Part shown: positions 6,762 through 16,499 of the stretch, piece after piece
Layout: the number at the start of each line of letters is the position of its first letter
Position numbering within the stretch: the stretch's first letter is position 1
Assembly (NCBI GenBank): GCA_041159865.1
Contig: JBEAXK010000106.1
Coordinates: 1-50,139, forward strand
Reading direction: 5' to 3'
DNA length: 50,139 nt
Source: BJGN01 sp041159865
Lineage (GTDB): Bacteria > Bacteroidota > Bacteroidia > Chitinophagales > Saprospiraceae
Notes under the pieces: model-generated
What the model saw: only the letters and a program-made list of their open reading frames with translations
Databases searched by the model: none
What the model was told of the DNA's origin: nothing
Position numbers and translations under genes: made by a program

Positions 6762-9215
6762 ATGAGAGAATATAATGAACTTCCAACTTCAAAATCTAAG
6801 AATATTGGACAAATTGCCTTTGAAGTTATCAAGGAACCAATGTTTTTATTATTACTTAGTTGCTGCATCATTTATTTGTTTTTAGGAGATTACACAGAGG
6901 GTATCATGCTTTCAGCCTCTATATTGATTATCATTTTCATAACTTTTTACCAATATCAAAAAACAGAGAGAGCCATTGAGTCTTTAAGACAGCTCTCTTC
7001 TCCCAAAGCCTTGGTAATCAGAGATGGTATAGAAATAAAAATTCCAAGCAGAGAATTAATCTGCGGGGATATAGTGCTTATTCATGAAGGAGACCGCATT
7101 CCAGCCGATGGTATTTTGAAGGAAGCAACTAATCTAAGCGTGGATGAATCTCTATTGACCGGGGAATCAAATCCGGTGCCGAAAAATATAACCCCAATTG
7201 ATAAAGTTCATCTGGTATTTAGTGGTACCCTGGTTGTACAGGGGAAAGCAAAAATGGAGGTTAGTGCAATTGGTGTAAATACAGAATTTGGTAAAATCGG
7301 TAAATCTTTGCAACAAATTGTACAAGAACCTACGCATTTACAAAAAGAAATGAAAGTATTGATCCGGAATCTTTTTATAATAGGTGGGTTTTTAAGTGTT
7401 TTGGTTGTTATAGCCTTTTATCTGACCAGAGGAGGTTTTACCGCATCCATTTTGTCTGGTTTATCTGCCGCTATGGCCATTCTTCCGGAAGAATTTCCCG
7501 TTGTTTTGACTATTTTTCTGGCTATAGGTGCATGGCGACTTTCCCAGCAAAATGTTTTAACCAGAAAACCATCCGCTATTGAAACACTGGGTTCCGCATC
7601 AGTGCTATGCAGTGATAAAACAGGCACTATAACGCAGAATAATATGACTTTATCAACCTTGATAAAAGATCATTTTATTATAGAGAAAAATGCATTTCTG
7701 GAAAATATTGAAAACATTCAAGAACTCATATATACTGCTCTGGTAGCCACTCCATCCGATAGTATTGACCCGATGGACAAGGCTATTTTAAAAAATTATC
7801 GGTCTGTTTCTACCACCGATATTCCCTCCTTATCCATTATAAAAGAGTATCCATTAAGTAAAGATTTATTTGCTATGACACGGATTTCTAAAGATTCATT
7901 GGGAAATAAATGGATCGGTGCGAAAGGCGCTCCTGAAGCAATTTTAGAAATGTGTAAAATTTCTGAACAAGATCAAGACTCTTTACTCGCTAAGGTTAAA
8001 TTTTTAGCAGAAAGAGGTCAAAGAATATTAGGTGTGGCAAAGGGAATATTGGAAACGGATGTTTTACCAGACTCACAAAGAGAAATATCCTATGAATTCA
8101 TTGGATTTTTAGGGTTTGAAGACCCCATAAGACCTGAAGTGCCTGATGCCGTTAAACAATGTTATACCGCTGGTATTAGGGTGATTATGATTACAGGTGA
8201 TTATCCGGAAACAGCGAAAAATATAGGAAGACAAGCAGGATTAATTGAAAAACAAGAGATTCTAACAGGTGCTGACTTGAAAAGGATGACAGAAAGTGAG
8301 CTCAACGAAAAAATAAAAACAGTAAATATATTTGCCCGCATTATACCAGAACAAAAACTACAAATTATTAAAGCCCTCAAATCCAACGGAGAAATAGTCG
8401 CTATGACAGGTGATGGCGTTAATGATGCTCCTGCCTTAAAAGCAGCTGATATAGGCATCTCTATGGGAGGAAAGGGTACAGATGTGGCCAGAGAATCTTC
8501 TTCCTTAGTTCTCTTGGATGATAATTTCAGTTCTATTGTTATGGCTATAAAGTCGGGAAGAAAAATATTTGATAATCTTCAAAAAGCGATGGGTTACATT
8601 ATTGCCATTCATATACCCATTATTGGACTATCGTTATTACCCGCATTTTTTCCAGCCTTACCCATATTACTTATGCCGTTACATATTGTTTTTATGGAAT
8701 TAATTATAGACCCTGTGTGTTCTATCGCTTTTGAGTCGGAAAAAGAAGAGATTGGCGTTATGAACAGGCCGCCCAGAGATCCTGCAACTGCATTTTTTGG
8801 ATTAACCCAAATATTTAAGAGCTCCCTGGCTGGTTTTTTACTATTGTCAATCGTTTTAGCTGTTTATTTTTTAAGTATGAACGAAGGGCATAATGAAGCT
8901 GAAATTAGAGCCATTGCCTTCACATCTTTAATTATTGGAAATATATTTCTTATCCTTACCACTTTATCCAAAACGAGAAATTTTCTGGATGTTCTTTTTG
9001 AAAATAATATTTCGCTTAAAATCATTTTATTTTTAGCAAGTACACTGATGATACTGCTCATTGCTGTACCTTATCTGCGAACCTTATTCAATTTTGAGTA
9101 TCCAGGATTTAAGCATTTTTATTTATCCATTGCTGGCGGATTTAGCTTATTATTCCTATTGGAAATATACAAATATGTAAGAGTCAAAACTAAAAAAACG
9201 GCTTTAATTGGATAA
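6762..9215 (+). CDS. P-type cation-transporting ATPase (P2-like)
   Basis: An 817-residue ion pump. It has the actuator motif TGES at residues 133-136, PEEFP in the fourth helix (242-246), the phosphorylation motif CSDKTGTIT with Asp285, a nucleotide domain with KGAPE, and the hinge TGDGVNDAP. The helix that usually holds ion ligands reads MELIIDPVCSIAFE, unlike the calcium-pump form, so the transported cation cannot be read from sequence. The protein begins directly at REYNELP, about 20 residues later than most relatives, which start with a short cytoplasmic helix. It shares a reading frame with the upstream iron transporter, separated by its stop and two codons. Metal efflux together with the MbfA-like protein is the likely role (inference). 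Confidence 0.87.
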   Translation: MREYNELPTSKSKNIGQIAFEVIKEPMFLLLLSCCIIYLFLGDYTEGIMLSASILIIIFITFYQYQKTERAIESLRQLSSPKALVIRDGIEIKIPSRELICGDIVLIHEGDRIPADGILKEATNLSVDESLLTGESNPVPKNITPIDKVHLVFSGTLVVQGKAKMEVSAIGVNTEFGKIGKSLQQIVQEPTHLQKEMKVLIRNLFIIGGFLSVLVVIAFYLTRGGFTASILSGLSAAMAILPEEFPVVLTIFLAIGAWRLSQQNVLTRKPSAIETLGSASVLCSDKTGTITQNNMTLSTLIKDHFIIEKNAFLENIENIQELIYTALVATPSDSIDPMDKAILKNYRSVSTTDIPSLSIIKEYPLSKDLFAMTRISKDSLGNKWIGAKGAPEAILEMCKISEQDQDSLLAKVKFLAERGQRILGVAKGILETDVLPDSQREISYEFIGFLGFEDPIRPEVPDAVKQCYTAGIRVIMITGDYPETAKNIGRQAGLIEKQEILTGADLKRMTESELNEKIKTVNIFARIIPEQKLQIIKALKSNGEIVAMTGDGVNDAPALKAADIGISMGGKGTDVARESSSLVLLDDNFSSIVMAIKSGRKIFDNLQKAMGYIIAIHIPIIGLSLLPAFFPALPILLMPLHIVFMELIIDPVCSIAFESEKEEIGVMNRPPRDPATAFFGLTQIFKSSLAGFLLLSIVLAVYFLSMNEGHNEAEIRAIAFTSLIIGNIFLILTTLSKTRNFLDVLFENNISLKIILFLASTLMILLIAVPYLRTLFNFEYPGFKHFYLSIAGGFSLLFLLEIYKYVRVKTKKTALIG

Positions 9216-9220
9216 AGGCT

Positions 9221-9248
9221 GGAGGAAATCGAGGTTGAGATTTCCTCC
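9221..9248. terminator. Hairpin terminator between convergent genes
   Basis: A perfect 10-bp stem, GGAGGAAATC (9221-9230) and GATTTCCTCC (9239-9248), with an eight-base loop. It fills the short gap between the P-type ATPase stop and the end of the minus-strand dehydrogenase gene. The T-tract is weak on both sides, so efficiency is uncertain. Confidence 0.65.
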
Positions 9249-9257
9249 ACATTTTGA

Positions 9258-12200
9258 TTATAAGGAAGCTAAGTATTCCACTAAATCTCTTATTTCCCTT
9301 TTAGATAGAACGGCGCCCATAGCGGGCATGGCCGACGGGTAATTTTCCCTACTTTTTATTCGCGAGACAGGAACTCTCAATGGTTCAGCAGCTGAGGTTT
9401 TTAATAATAATTCATCTGCATTTTCCCTCATTAAAACCCCGCTTACCTCCTGACCATCCGCCAAAACCAGGGAGATGATTCCAAATCCCGGAGCGATACG
9501 TGCACTTGGTTCTATGAGAGATTGGAGGATTTGCTCTCTGGTCAATGATTTACCAATATCTTTTAAATTTGGACCTACAATACTTCCTCCATCGCCTACA
9601 GCATGGCAGCGAATACATTGAGCGGCTGAATTATTTAGAAAAATATTTCTTCCCTCTCTGACATTTCCGCCATAGAGTGCCTCACTATATTGATTGGTTT
9701 CAGTTCCTTTTCCCTTTATTTTATCAACTCTACCGAGTAAATCCTTGTCTTTTGTTGCTTCAACCGACTCTATAAGATCAAGTTTCACATTAGGTGAAAG
9801 TTTAGCTTCTGCCATTTTATCAATTAAATCAGATAAAACAACTCTTGTATTGTCTATGGGCATTTGGCTTAAGACCTTGAATACTTGCTGTTGCTCTTGA
9901 AAACTTCCATTTTCAAAAATAGGATTTATGATTAAAGAAAGGCCCTCTTTACTCACCTTAAGTTTATTAATTAATCCCAATGCCGTTGTTCTTACCAATT
10001 TATCTTTATCATTAATTCCCTTTTTAACTACATCCTCAATAGAGGTATATTTAAGGTTTGACAGCGCATGAATAGCTGCTGAACGAACCTCTGGACTTTG
10101 GGATAAGTTAAAAATAGATGCTAACGACTCATTATAATCTACAATATTCAATTCAGATAATAATTTTGAAGAAGAAATTAATACTGCGGGATTAGCACTT
10201 TTTAAGAATTCTGCCATTTTATTTTTAATTTTAGCATTCACCAGATCTGCATCCCTTTTTAATTCTCCACGAAATCTGCCATCAACCCTATCGAGAACAG
10301 AAGGATTTGCCCAGGTGCCAATAACGGAGAGAGCTTCAGCTTTGAGGTCTTCAGAAATATTTTCCCTTTCAGCATAAGCAATCAACATATCTAATTCCTT
10401 TTCTCCGCCAACTCTTAAACAGGCATTAATAGCACGTCTCATCAAAGGTTCATTTGAAAAACGTGACTGATCTAACATACCAGCTAACGCAGGTAAGGCT
10501 GGTACGATGGACAAATCATCATTGATAGCCCTTGCCGCCTCCGTCACGATATATTCATCTTCATCCTTTAAAAAAGAAGCTATTTCTTTGTTTCTCCATT
10601 TTCTTAAAACCAAAACAGCCATTAACCTAAGCGATTTATTAGGATTCGATTTTAATTGAACAATGGGTTCCACCTCCCCTATTCTACTAAGTGCTAAAAC
10701 AGCGGCATGTCTTAGATAAACATCTTCATCATTATTCTTTTCTACCATTCTTAAAATGGCAGTTATGGCTTGCTTATCTTTTATGCGTCCAATAGCTTGG
10801 GTTGCAAAAAAACTTACCCGAGGATTTGAGTGGTTGATTAGTGGGATAATCTTATCATTTGCGGCAGCAAAACGAACATCGCCTAATATTTTCAACGATT
10901 GCGCGATAATCTCTTGATCCTTATCATTTAAGAGCGTAACAAGTGTTGAAGCAACATTAACGTTTTTCTGAGCAAACTGTCCAATACCCCAGATACCGTG
11001 AATACGGGCAAGTTGGTTTTTGCTATCGGCAATTACCTGTTTGAAGACTTCTAAACCCTTTGCACCACGGGCAACTAATTCAAATTGTGCTTTAAGTCTG
11101 ATTCTATAATCCTCGTAAGCCAGTAAGGAAAGCAGCTGATCTTCTGACAATTTATTGAAACGCTGAGTCATCCATTTTTTAGTCTCCAGTCGCTTTTGAA
11201 TAAATTCATTACTTGGATTTTTAACATCTATTTTCCAAATTCTTCCATAATTTTTTGTGTCCCAGCCCATTACCCAATCGGCAGCATATAGGGCACCATC
11301 GATACCAAAACGAATACCTGTTGGTAAAATACCTGTGGTTAGCATTTTTTCACCATCCAGGACAAAGGACGCACCTTTAGGCTTCAGGCCAAAGGAGTAA
11401 ATATGAGATCCGGTAGGATTACCAACAAACTCAACCAAGAAAAATTTATTTAGATACTCTTTTCCCAAAGCGGTACCAGGATTATACACCATACCTGTTG
11501 GACCATTGTGGAAATTTTGTATGGGAGGCAAAATATAGGCAGCCTGACCTTCCCAGCGCGCAGTATAAAGTTTTTCTTTCATCCAGACATTATAGCCATT
11601 ATTTCTGGGATCGGTATATTTCCCGTATTGCCAGTTAGATCTCCATCCTGAATCACTTCCCTCAACCAAATGCACTAATCTTTCACTTTCACCTTGATGA
11701 TCTCCATCATTATCTGAAGAAATAAGATTACCATATTCATCGAAAACAAATTCATGATCATTTCTTATCCCATGTGAAACAACCTCGAAATCGGAACCAT
11801 CGGGATTTGAACGAACCAAAACCCCTTCATTAGGATATTCATGTTTCACACCGGCTTTATCTATAATATTGGCACCTATATCTCCAATTTGCCAGTATAT
11901 TTTACCATCAGGCCCTTGAATAACTCCTGACATACCATGTGCTCCGAAACCGATATGGACCGCATAACCATGGCTGATGGACTCTTTGGATTCATAAAAT
12001 CCATCTTTATTTTTATCTGTAAGCCGCCACATATCAGGACCTGTGCACCAAAATGCATCCTCCTCTCTAACGAGAACACCACCTGCAACATCTGTAATTT
12101 CTTCATTAGGACCGACAAAAACCTTCGTTGAGGTCTCTGCGATACCATCCCCGTTTTTATCTTCAACCCGCCATATTTCATCTTTTTCTACAGTTAAATC

Positions 12201-12635
12201 CTTCCAGTCATGGCTACCATCCTCATTTAAATCTTTCAGCCAAGAGTTCTTTTCTGAATTTTCAGGAGCAAATGTTTTCCTCAAAAAAGCACGTCGATCT
12301 TCGACCGATTGCAAGCTAATAGAGGCTGTCATCCAGTCTCTGTGTCCCCGAATATCAAATTCAGAATTTTTTTGACGAACGGCACGGGTTATGTATGCCC
12401 GACCAAGGTTGTCAATTTCGAGGGAGACCGGATCGGGAGAAAGCGAATCGGATGCCCATAAATCCATTTTTAAACCATCAGCTAGCTGAATGGAAGATTT
12501 ATCTAAAACTTGCTTCGTTTTCTGATTAATAAAATCGTTATCCAGCTTAATAATATCCAGTTTTTTAATATTTAAACAAGATATAAAGCCAAATAAGAGA
12601 AAAAAAATAGCAAATACGCGAATAAAAACCTTCAT
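9258..12635 (-). CDS. Lipoprotein sugar-dehydrogenase-like protein with HEAT repeats and c-type haem
   Basis: A protein of 1125 residues exported as a lipoprotein (hydrophobic start, lipobox LLFGFISC). Residues about 45-480 form a beta-propeller of the membrane-bound dehydrogenase type (TIGR02604), with segments such as GADGxxY-like GRAYITR, GIRNDHEF and DGALYAADW. Residues about 500-980 are HEAT-like helical repeats. The C-terminal haem domain has CIRCH at 1007-1011, with MPAM near 1103-1106 as the likely axial Met region (TIGR02603). It should sit in the periplasm or on a membrane surface and pass electrons from an unknown sugar or alcohol to a cytochrome. The DUF3365 haem gene lies 76 bases upstream on the same strand. 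Family membership is firm; the substrate is unknown. Confidence 0.87.
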   Translation of the reverse strand: MKVFIRVFAIFFLLFGFISCLNIKKLDIIKLDNDFINQKTKQVLDKSSIQLADGLKMDLWASDSLSPDPVSLEIDNLGRAYITRAVRQKNSEFDIRGHRDWMTASISLQSVEDRRAFLRKTFAPENSEKNSWLKDLNEDGSHDWKDLTVEKDEIWRVEDKNGDGIAETSTKVFVGPNEEITDVAGGVLVREEDAFWCTGPDMWRLTDKNKDGFYESKESISHGYAVHIGFGAHGMSGVIQGPDGKIYWQIGDIGANIIDKAGVKHEYPNEGVLVRSNPDGSDFEVVSHGIRNDHEFVFDEYGNLISSDNDGDHQGESERLVHLVEGSDSGWRSNWQYGKYTDPRNNGYNVWMKEKLYTARWEGQAAYILPPIQNFHNGPTGMVYNPGTALGKEYLNKFFLVEFVGNPTGSHIYSFGLKPKGASFVLDGEKMLTTGILPTGIRFGIDGALYAADWVMGWDTKNYGRIWKIDVKNPSNEFIQKRLETKKWMTQRFNKLSEDQLLSLLAYEDYRIRLKAQFELVARGAKGLEVFKQVIADSKNQLARIHGIWGIGQFAQKNVNVASTLVTLLNDKDQEIIAQSLKILGDVRFAAANDKIIPLINHSNPRVSFFATQAIGRIKDKQAITAILRMVEKNNDEDVYLRHAAVLALSRIGEVEPIVQLKSNPNKSLRLMAVLVLRKWRNKEIASFLKDEDEYIVTEAARAINDDLSIVPALPALAGMLDQSRFSNEPLMRRAINACLRVGGEKELDMLIAYAERENISEDLKAEALSVIGTWANPSVLDRVDGRFRGELKRDADLVNAKIKNKMAEFLKSANPAVLISSSKLLSELNIVDYNESLASIFNLSQSPEVRSAAIHALSNLKYTSIEDVVKKGINDKDKLVRTTALGLINKLKVSKEGLSLIINPIFENGSFQEQQQVFKVLSQMPIDNTRVVLSDLIDKMAEAKLSPNVKLDLIESVEATKDKDLLGRVDKIKGKGTETNQYSEALYGGNVREGRNIFLNNSAAQCIRCHAVGDGGSIVGPNLKDIGKSLTREQILQSLIEPSARIAPGFGIISLVLADGQEVSGVLMRENADELLLKTSAAEPLRVPVSRIKSRENYPSAMPAMGAVLSKREIRDLVEYLASL

Positions 12636-12711
12636 AATAAAAAGGATTTAGATGTAAGGGATATTAGGTTTAACCTCTACAAGTTAAATATAAAATCCAA
12701 AATCTCCCTTT

Positions 12712-13296
12712 TTATTTTTTTGCATAAGTAACTTTCCAGCATCCTCTAAATTCACCTATTTTATAATCGACTGCCTTATCATAAGGATACAATTCTTTTA
12801 TTTTACTTACCGTAGGTGCATCTATATCTTTCGCTTCCCCATGGCATTTCAAGCAAGTAGGCATACCAATGCGAATGGGTGCATAATAAATGGAAGCATT
12901 TTTATTTTGATAATACTTTATACTCCCCGTCGATAACGCCTTTAAAGCGAGAAGATCCTCTTTGTCTGGTTTGTTTTTCGGATTTCTATATTTCTCAGAA
13001 ATACGGGTAATGGAAACCCCATGAATATTGGAGATACTGTCCAGCAAAGGAAGAGCGTTTTCATTACAAAAAGTAATGGCATGAGGTGCCCCATGCTCTG
13101 AAATTTTCTGTGAAACTGTTTTTACCAGGGTTTGCTGACTAATGCCAACTATATTTTCTGCCATAGAAATGGAGATTCCATTTTGACTATTTTTTCCTTT
13201 GTTAAGGGAAGAATTACAGGAAATGAGGATAATCATAAAAAAGGCAGTTAAAAATAACTTACCCCAATGGCCTAATAAATTAAAAGTTGGGAACAT
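12712..13296 (-). CDS. DUF3365 (Tll0287-like) haem lipoprotein
   Basis: A 194-residue exported protein with a hydrophobic segment and lipobox (IILISCNSS), so it is anchored as a lipoprotein. A single haem c motif CLKCH at 148-152 follows PIRIGMPT, and the C-terminus ends with GEFRGCWKVTY; both are hallmarks of the DUF3365 family, structurally typified by Tll0287. Relatives are thought to act in redox sensing or electron transfer, sometimes fused to kinases; this one is a stand-alone protein. It precedes the haem-containing dehydrogenase gene, and the pair probably makes one transcript. The electron partner is not known. Confidence 0.82.
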   Translation of the reverse strand: MFPTFNLLGHWGKLFLTAFFMIILISCNSSLNKGKNSQNGISISMAENIVGISQQTLVKTVSQKISEHGAPHAITFCNENALPLLDSISNIHGVSITRISEKYRNPKNKPDKEDLLALKALSTGSIKYYQNKNASIYYAPIRIGMPTCLKCHGEAKDIDAPTVSKIKELYPYDKAVDYKIGEFRGCWKVTYAKK

Positions 13297-13429
13297 ACTT
13301 TACATTTTAATATAAAGATTAAAAAAAAGATTAGAAACTAAAGTAATAGGAATCACATAAGGTATTAAAACCTGCGTATATTAAATGGGATCTATTCAGA
13401 AAATCTATTTGTTAAGAAAAAATCAACCC

Positions 13430-13790
13430 ATGAATCTCTGGTATTTTACCTTTTTTATCTTTTCCAACCTATTTTTTCTGGTGAATGGAAAATCACAAAT
13501 CATCCCAATGACCTTTCCTAATGGTTACCTAAAATCAAGACCTTTAAACATACCCTGCATAATGAATACCAATTTATCTCTTATCATATAGCAGAGTTCC
13601 TTTGAAAGTAGGTCCGAAAATATTATATTTTCCCAACGGAAAGAAAAGCTAAATTTATAGCCAGAAACCCATCATTGACAATGAAGAAACCCTTTTTATT
13701 TCAGCTCTTGGTTTTATAAAGCAATAGTATTGGTGATGATCATTTAATCCATCCTTATTTAAATGGGAGGGAATTATTACATTGAAACCT
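13430..13790 (+). pseudogene. Decayed gene relic with an intact signal peptide
   Basis: The 525 bases between 13296 and 13822 contain no intact gene, but several short protein-like stretches lie in order on the plus strand in different frames. From ATG 13430 an intact start reads MNLWYFTFFIFSNLFFL, a good signal peptide, and runs to a stop near 13591. A frame shift then gives TFKHTLHNEYQFISYHIAEF to a stop at 13603, then GPKILYFPNGKKS in the third frame, then DNEETLFISALGF, then DDHLIHPYLNGRELLH after another shift. Such a patchwork is expected from a pseudogene of an exported protein. The parent family is not recognised. Confidence 0.45.
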
Positions 13791-13821
13791 GTCGCAGAAA
13801 TAAACGATGTGTTCATCGTCT

Positions 13822-15219
13822 TTACAGTATAGCTATTTTTGTGGCGTCGAGGATTGTTCTGACCATATCTTCATTTTCTGCCTGAGCATAAACCCTCAAA
13901 ACAGGTTCTGTACCCGAAGGTCTGATCATCACCCAACGATCATTGCCAAGTAAAAATTTAGTACCGTCCATTTGCACCGTTTCTTCAATTTTGAAATCGC
14001 CAAATTGGGTGTAAGATTTATGATTGCAATGATTTATCACTGCTTGTTTTTGACTTTCGGTAATATGTAAATCATCTCTGTCACACCAAAATGATCCAAC
14101 CAGGTCATAGACTTCCTGAATTAATTCTTTTAAGGATTTACCCGTTACGGACATGAATTCCAATATCATCAAACCAATCCAAATTCCATCTCTTTCAGGA
14201 ATATGTCCTTTAACCGCCAGACCTCCAGACTCTTCCCCTCCGACGAGCACCTCTTTTTGGGTCATAATATCAGCAATATATTTGAATCCAATGGGCGTCA
14301 CTTCAATAGGTAAATTCAGTAAAGCAGCCAGTTTTTTCATTTTATCTGTCACTGAAAAAGTAATAATCACATTGCCCTTCTGGCCTTTGTACTTACCCAG
14401 ATAAAGGAGAAGAAGCAATAAAATATGATGAGAATCTACAAATCTGCCGGATTCGTCATACAGGCCAATTCTGTCAGCGTCTCCGTCGGTTGCAATACCC
14501 AATTGAATATGAGCATGGCTGGCAATGTAGGAGGAGAGTTCCTTTAAGTTTTTATGAATAGGTTCAGGTGCCTGACCTTTAAAGGAAGGATTAAAATCGC
14601 AGTGCAGGCAATAAGCTTCCGGCAAAATACGGGGCATAGCGCGTTGGCCTGCGCCATACATAGCATCATAAGCTACACCAACATTTGCCTCTTTAATTCC
14701 TTTAAGGTCAAAGGAATTTTTGACATGATCCAGGTACATTTCCTCCAGATCCACATATTCAAATAATCCAGCATTTTTCAATGCCTCTATGGAGGGGAAT
14801 GCAGTTAATGAACAATGTTCAGGCACCAAAGCTTCCACTTCACTCACTTGTGCAGGTGAAAGAGGTCCTCCAAAATGAGATTTTAATTTATATCCGTTAT
14901 AATCAGGTGGGTTATGACTTGCGGTAATAACGACACCTAACTGAGATTTCGTTTTAGCTACCCCTAAAGAAACCATGGGAGTTGAAGAAAAATCGGGTGA
15001 CATTAATACTTTAATACCATAAGCACCTAAAACCGAAGCCGTTGTTTCAGCAAAGAGGATGCCACCAAATCGACAATCGTATCCAATAACCACTTGATTT
15101 CCACCTGTTTTTTTCAACCAGATGGCAGTAGCTTCTGCCACACGTCGAACATTTTCAACAGTATAATCGGAGGCAATAATGGCCCTCCATCCATCGGTAC
15201 CAAATTTAATTGAATTCAT
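13822..15219 (-). CDS. Phosphoglucomutase/phosphomannomutase family protein
   Basis: A 465-residue soluble alpha-D-phosphohexomutase. It interconverts the 1- and 6-phosphates of glucose, mannose or glucosamine. Seen directly: the start MNSIKFGTDGWR, the active-site Ser101 in TASHNPPDYNGYK, the metal-binding loop DGDADRIG near 240-250, the sugar-binding loop GGEESGG, and the phosphate-binding RPSGTEP near the C-terminus. The length is normal for the family. The preferred sugar cannot be decided from motifs alone. It is transcribed divergently from pcm with about 109 bases between the starts. Confidence 0.9.
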   Translation of the reverse strand: MNSIKFGTDGWRAIIASDYTVENVRRVAEATAIWLKKTGGNQVVIGYDCRFGGILFAETTASVLGAYGIKVLMSPDFSSTPMVSLGVAKTKSQLGVVITASHNPPDYNGYKLKSHFGGPLSPAQVSEVEALVPEHCSLTAFPSIEALKNAGLFEYVDLEEMYLDHVKNSFDLKGIKEANVGVAYDAMYGAGQRAMPRILPEAYCLHCDFNPSFKGQAPEPIHKNLKELSSYIASHAHIQLGIATDGDADRIGLYDESGRFVDSHHILLLLLLYLGKYKGQKGNVIITFSVTDKMKKLAALLNLPIEVTPIGFKYIADIMTQKEVLVGGEESGGLAVKGHIPERDGIWIGLMILEFMSVTGKSLKELIQEVYDLVGSFWCDRDDLHITESQKQAVINHCNHKSYTQFGDFKIEETVQMDGTKFLLGNDRWVMIRPSGTEPVLRVYAQAENEDMVRTILDATKIAIL

Positions 15220-15328
15220 ATTGACAATTTCTGGTAAAAATAAGCCTAATATTGGATACTTTTACCTTTTTTTGACCAAAACAATAAGAAACCAATGGTT
15301 TTCTTACTTACATAAAATTTAATTTAAG

Positions 15329-15982
15329 ATGCTCCAAACGGATACCTATAGACACAAGGGCATGCGCCGGCAGTTAGTGGAGGAACTCCGAAGCAAATAT
15401 TTATTCAATGAAGAAATATTAGAGGCATTTCAGCGAGTTCCCCGTCATTTTTTTTTAGACAAGGCTTTTGAAGAATGGGCATACCAAGATAAGCCATTTC
15501 CCATAGGTTATGAACAAACTATTTCTCAACCATTTACCGTCGCGTTAATGACTCAATATTTAGCGGTTAAAAAAAGGGAGAAAATACTTGAAATTGGCAC
15601 AGGTTCAGGATATCAAGCAGCAATTTTAGCCACTTTAGGTGCCCGTATTTACACCATTGAAAGGGTACGTGCATTATATATGTCATCAAAGGCATTATTG
15701 AAGGAAATGAAATTTTCTAATATTCAATCTTTTTACAAGGATGGCTATTTAGGTTTGCCGGAATTTGCTCCCTTTGACAAAATCATTGTAACCGCAGGCG
15801 CTCCCTCCATTCCGGAATTGTTACCATTACAACTAAGCATTGGGGGAATTATGTTGGTACCAACGGGCTTAGAAACACAAAAACTTTTGCGCATAGAGCG
15901 AACAAGTGAAAACAGCTGGGAAACAAAAGACTTGGGAAATGTTAAATTTGTTCCATTTTTAGCGGGTACCAGACCTGGTTAA
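15329..15982 (+). CDS. pcm: Protein-L-isoaspartate O-methyltransferase
   Basis: A 217-residue cytosolic methyltransferase that uses S-adenosylmethionine to methylate L-isoaspartyl residues and so start their repair. The motif I loop LEIGTGSGYQAA lies at about 87-98, the substrate-side signature TISQPFTVA at about 64-72, and the post-motif region VTAGAPSIPE near 150-160. Length is typical. Its last four bases overlap the end of tadA on the opposite strand. Confidence 0.93.
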   Translation: MLQTDTYRHKGMRRQLVEELRSKYLFNEEILEAFQRVPRHFFLDKAFEEWAYQDKPFPIGYEQTISQPFTVALMTQYLAVKKREKILEIGTGSGYQAAILATLGARIYTIERVRALYMSSKALLKEMKFSNIQSFYKDGYLGLPEFAPFDKIIVTAGAPSIPELLPLQLSIGGIMLVPTGLETQKLLRIERTSENSWETKDLGNVKFVPFLAGTRPG

Positions 15983-16425
15983 ATTCTTTTTTTTTGAAAA
16001 AAATCCTGTAATAATTTTTTGCAATCCAATTCCATCACGCCGTAGGAAAGTTTTGTTTGAGGATGAAGCATTCCTTTTCCGAAACGCATAAATCCTCTTT
16101 TTTCGTCAGAAGCACCATAAACAACTCTCGATATCTGAGACCAATATAGGGCACCCGCACACATTGCACAAGGTTCAAGAGTAACATAAAGTGTACAATC
16201 TGTTAAATATTTACTACCCAAAAAATCAGAAGCAGCCGTAATGGCAATAATTTCTGCATGCGCCGTAATATCGCCAAGTTGCTCCGTTCTATTTGAACCT
16301 CTGGCAATTATTCGGTTTTCACAAACAATCACCGCGCCAACCGGCACTTCTCCGTTTTCTGCCGCGAAAGTAGCTTCACGGAAAGCCTCCTTCATGAAAT
16401 AATCATCACTATGAATACTTAACAT
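15979..16425 (-). CDS. tadA: tRNA-specific adenosine deaminase (A34 to I)
   Basis: A 148-residue zinc deaminase. The motif HAEI at residues 56-59 supplies one zinc ligand (H56) and the proton-shuttling Glu (E58); PCAMC at 85-89 supplies the two Cys ligands (C86 and C89). These and the length match TadA, which makes inosine at the wobble base of tRNA-Arg. Its end meets the end of pcm tail to tail with a four-base overlap and no room for a separate terminator. It is divergent from guaB, with 74 bases between the two starts. A general nucleoside deaminase is a less likely alternative. Confidence 0.9.
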   Translation of the reverse strand: MLSIHSDDYFMKEAFREATFAAENGEVPVGAVIVCENRIIARGSNRTEQLGDITAHAEIIAITAASDFLGSKYLTDCTLYVTLEPCAMCAGALYWSQISRVVYGASDEKRGFMRFGKGMLHPQTKLSYGVMELDCKKLLQDFFQKKRI

Positions 16426-16499
16426 CCTTATTTTTTATAAAATTCTACGAAAATATACAAATTCCTTTCGCATTTGATATCATTTGCCTAATTTTGCAC

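Noticed and set aside
12043..12375. Overlapping plus-strand open frames inside the HEAT-repeat dehydrogenase gene
   Set aside because: Shadows of a well-supported minus-strand gene; no motifs.
15979..16010. T-rich and A-rich run at the pcm/tadA junction as a terminator
   Set aside because: The runs lie within the lysine-rich end of tadA, and any hairpin is only A-T pairs with almost no loop; no convincing stem.
16489..16496. TAATTTTG as the guaB promoter
   Set aside because: It lies only three bases before the start codon, so transcription would begin inside the gene, and no TTG element sits at the right distance upstream.
16494..16499. TTG as the guaB start
   Set aside because: It adds only Met-His before the natural METQKIL start at 16500.
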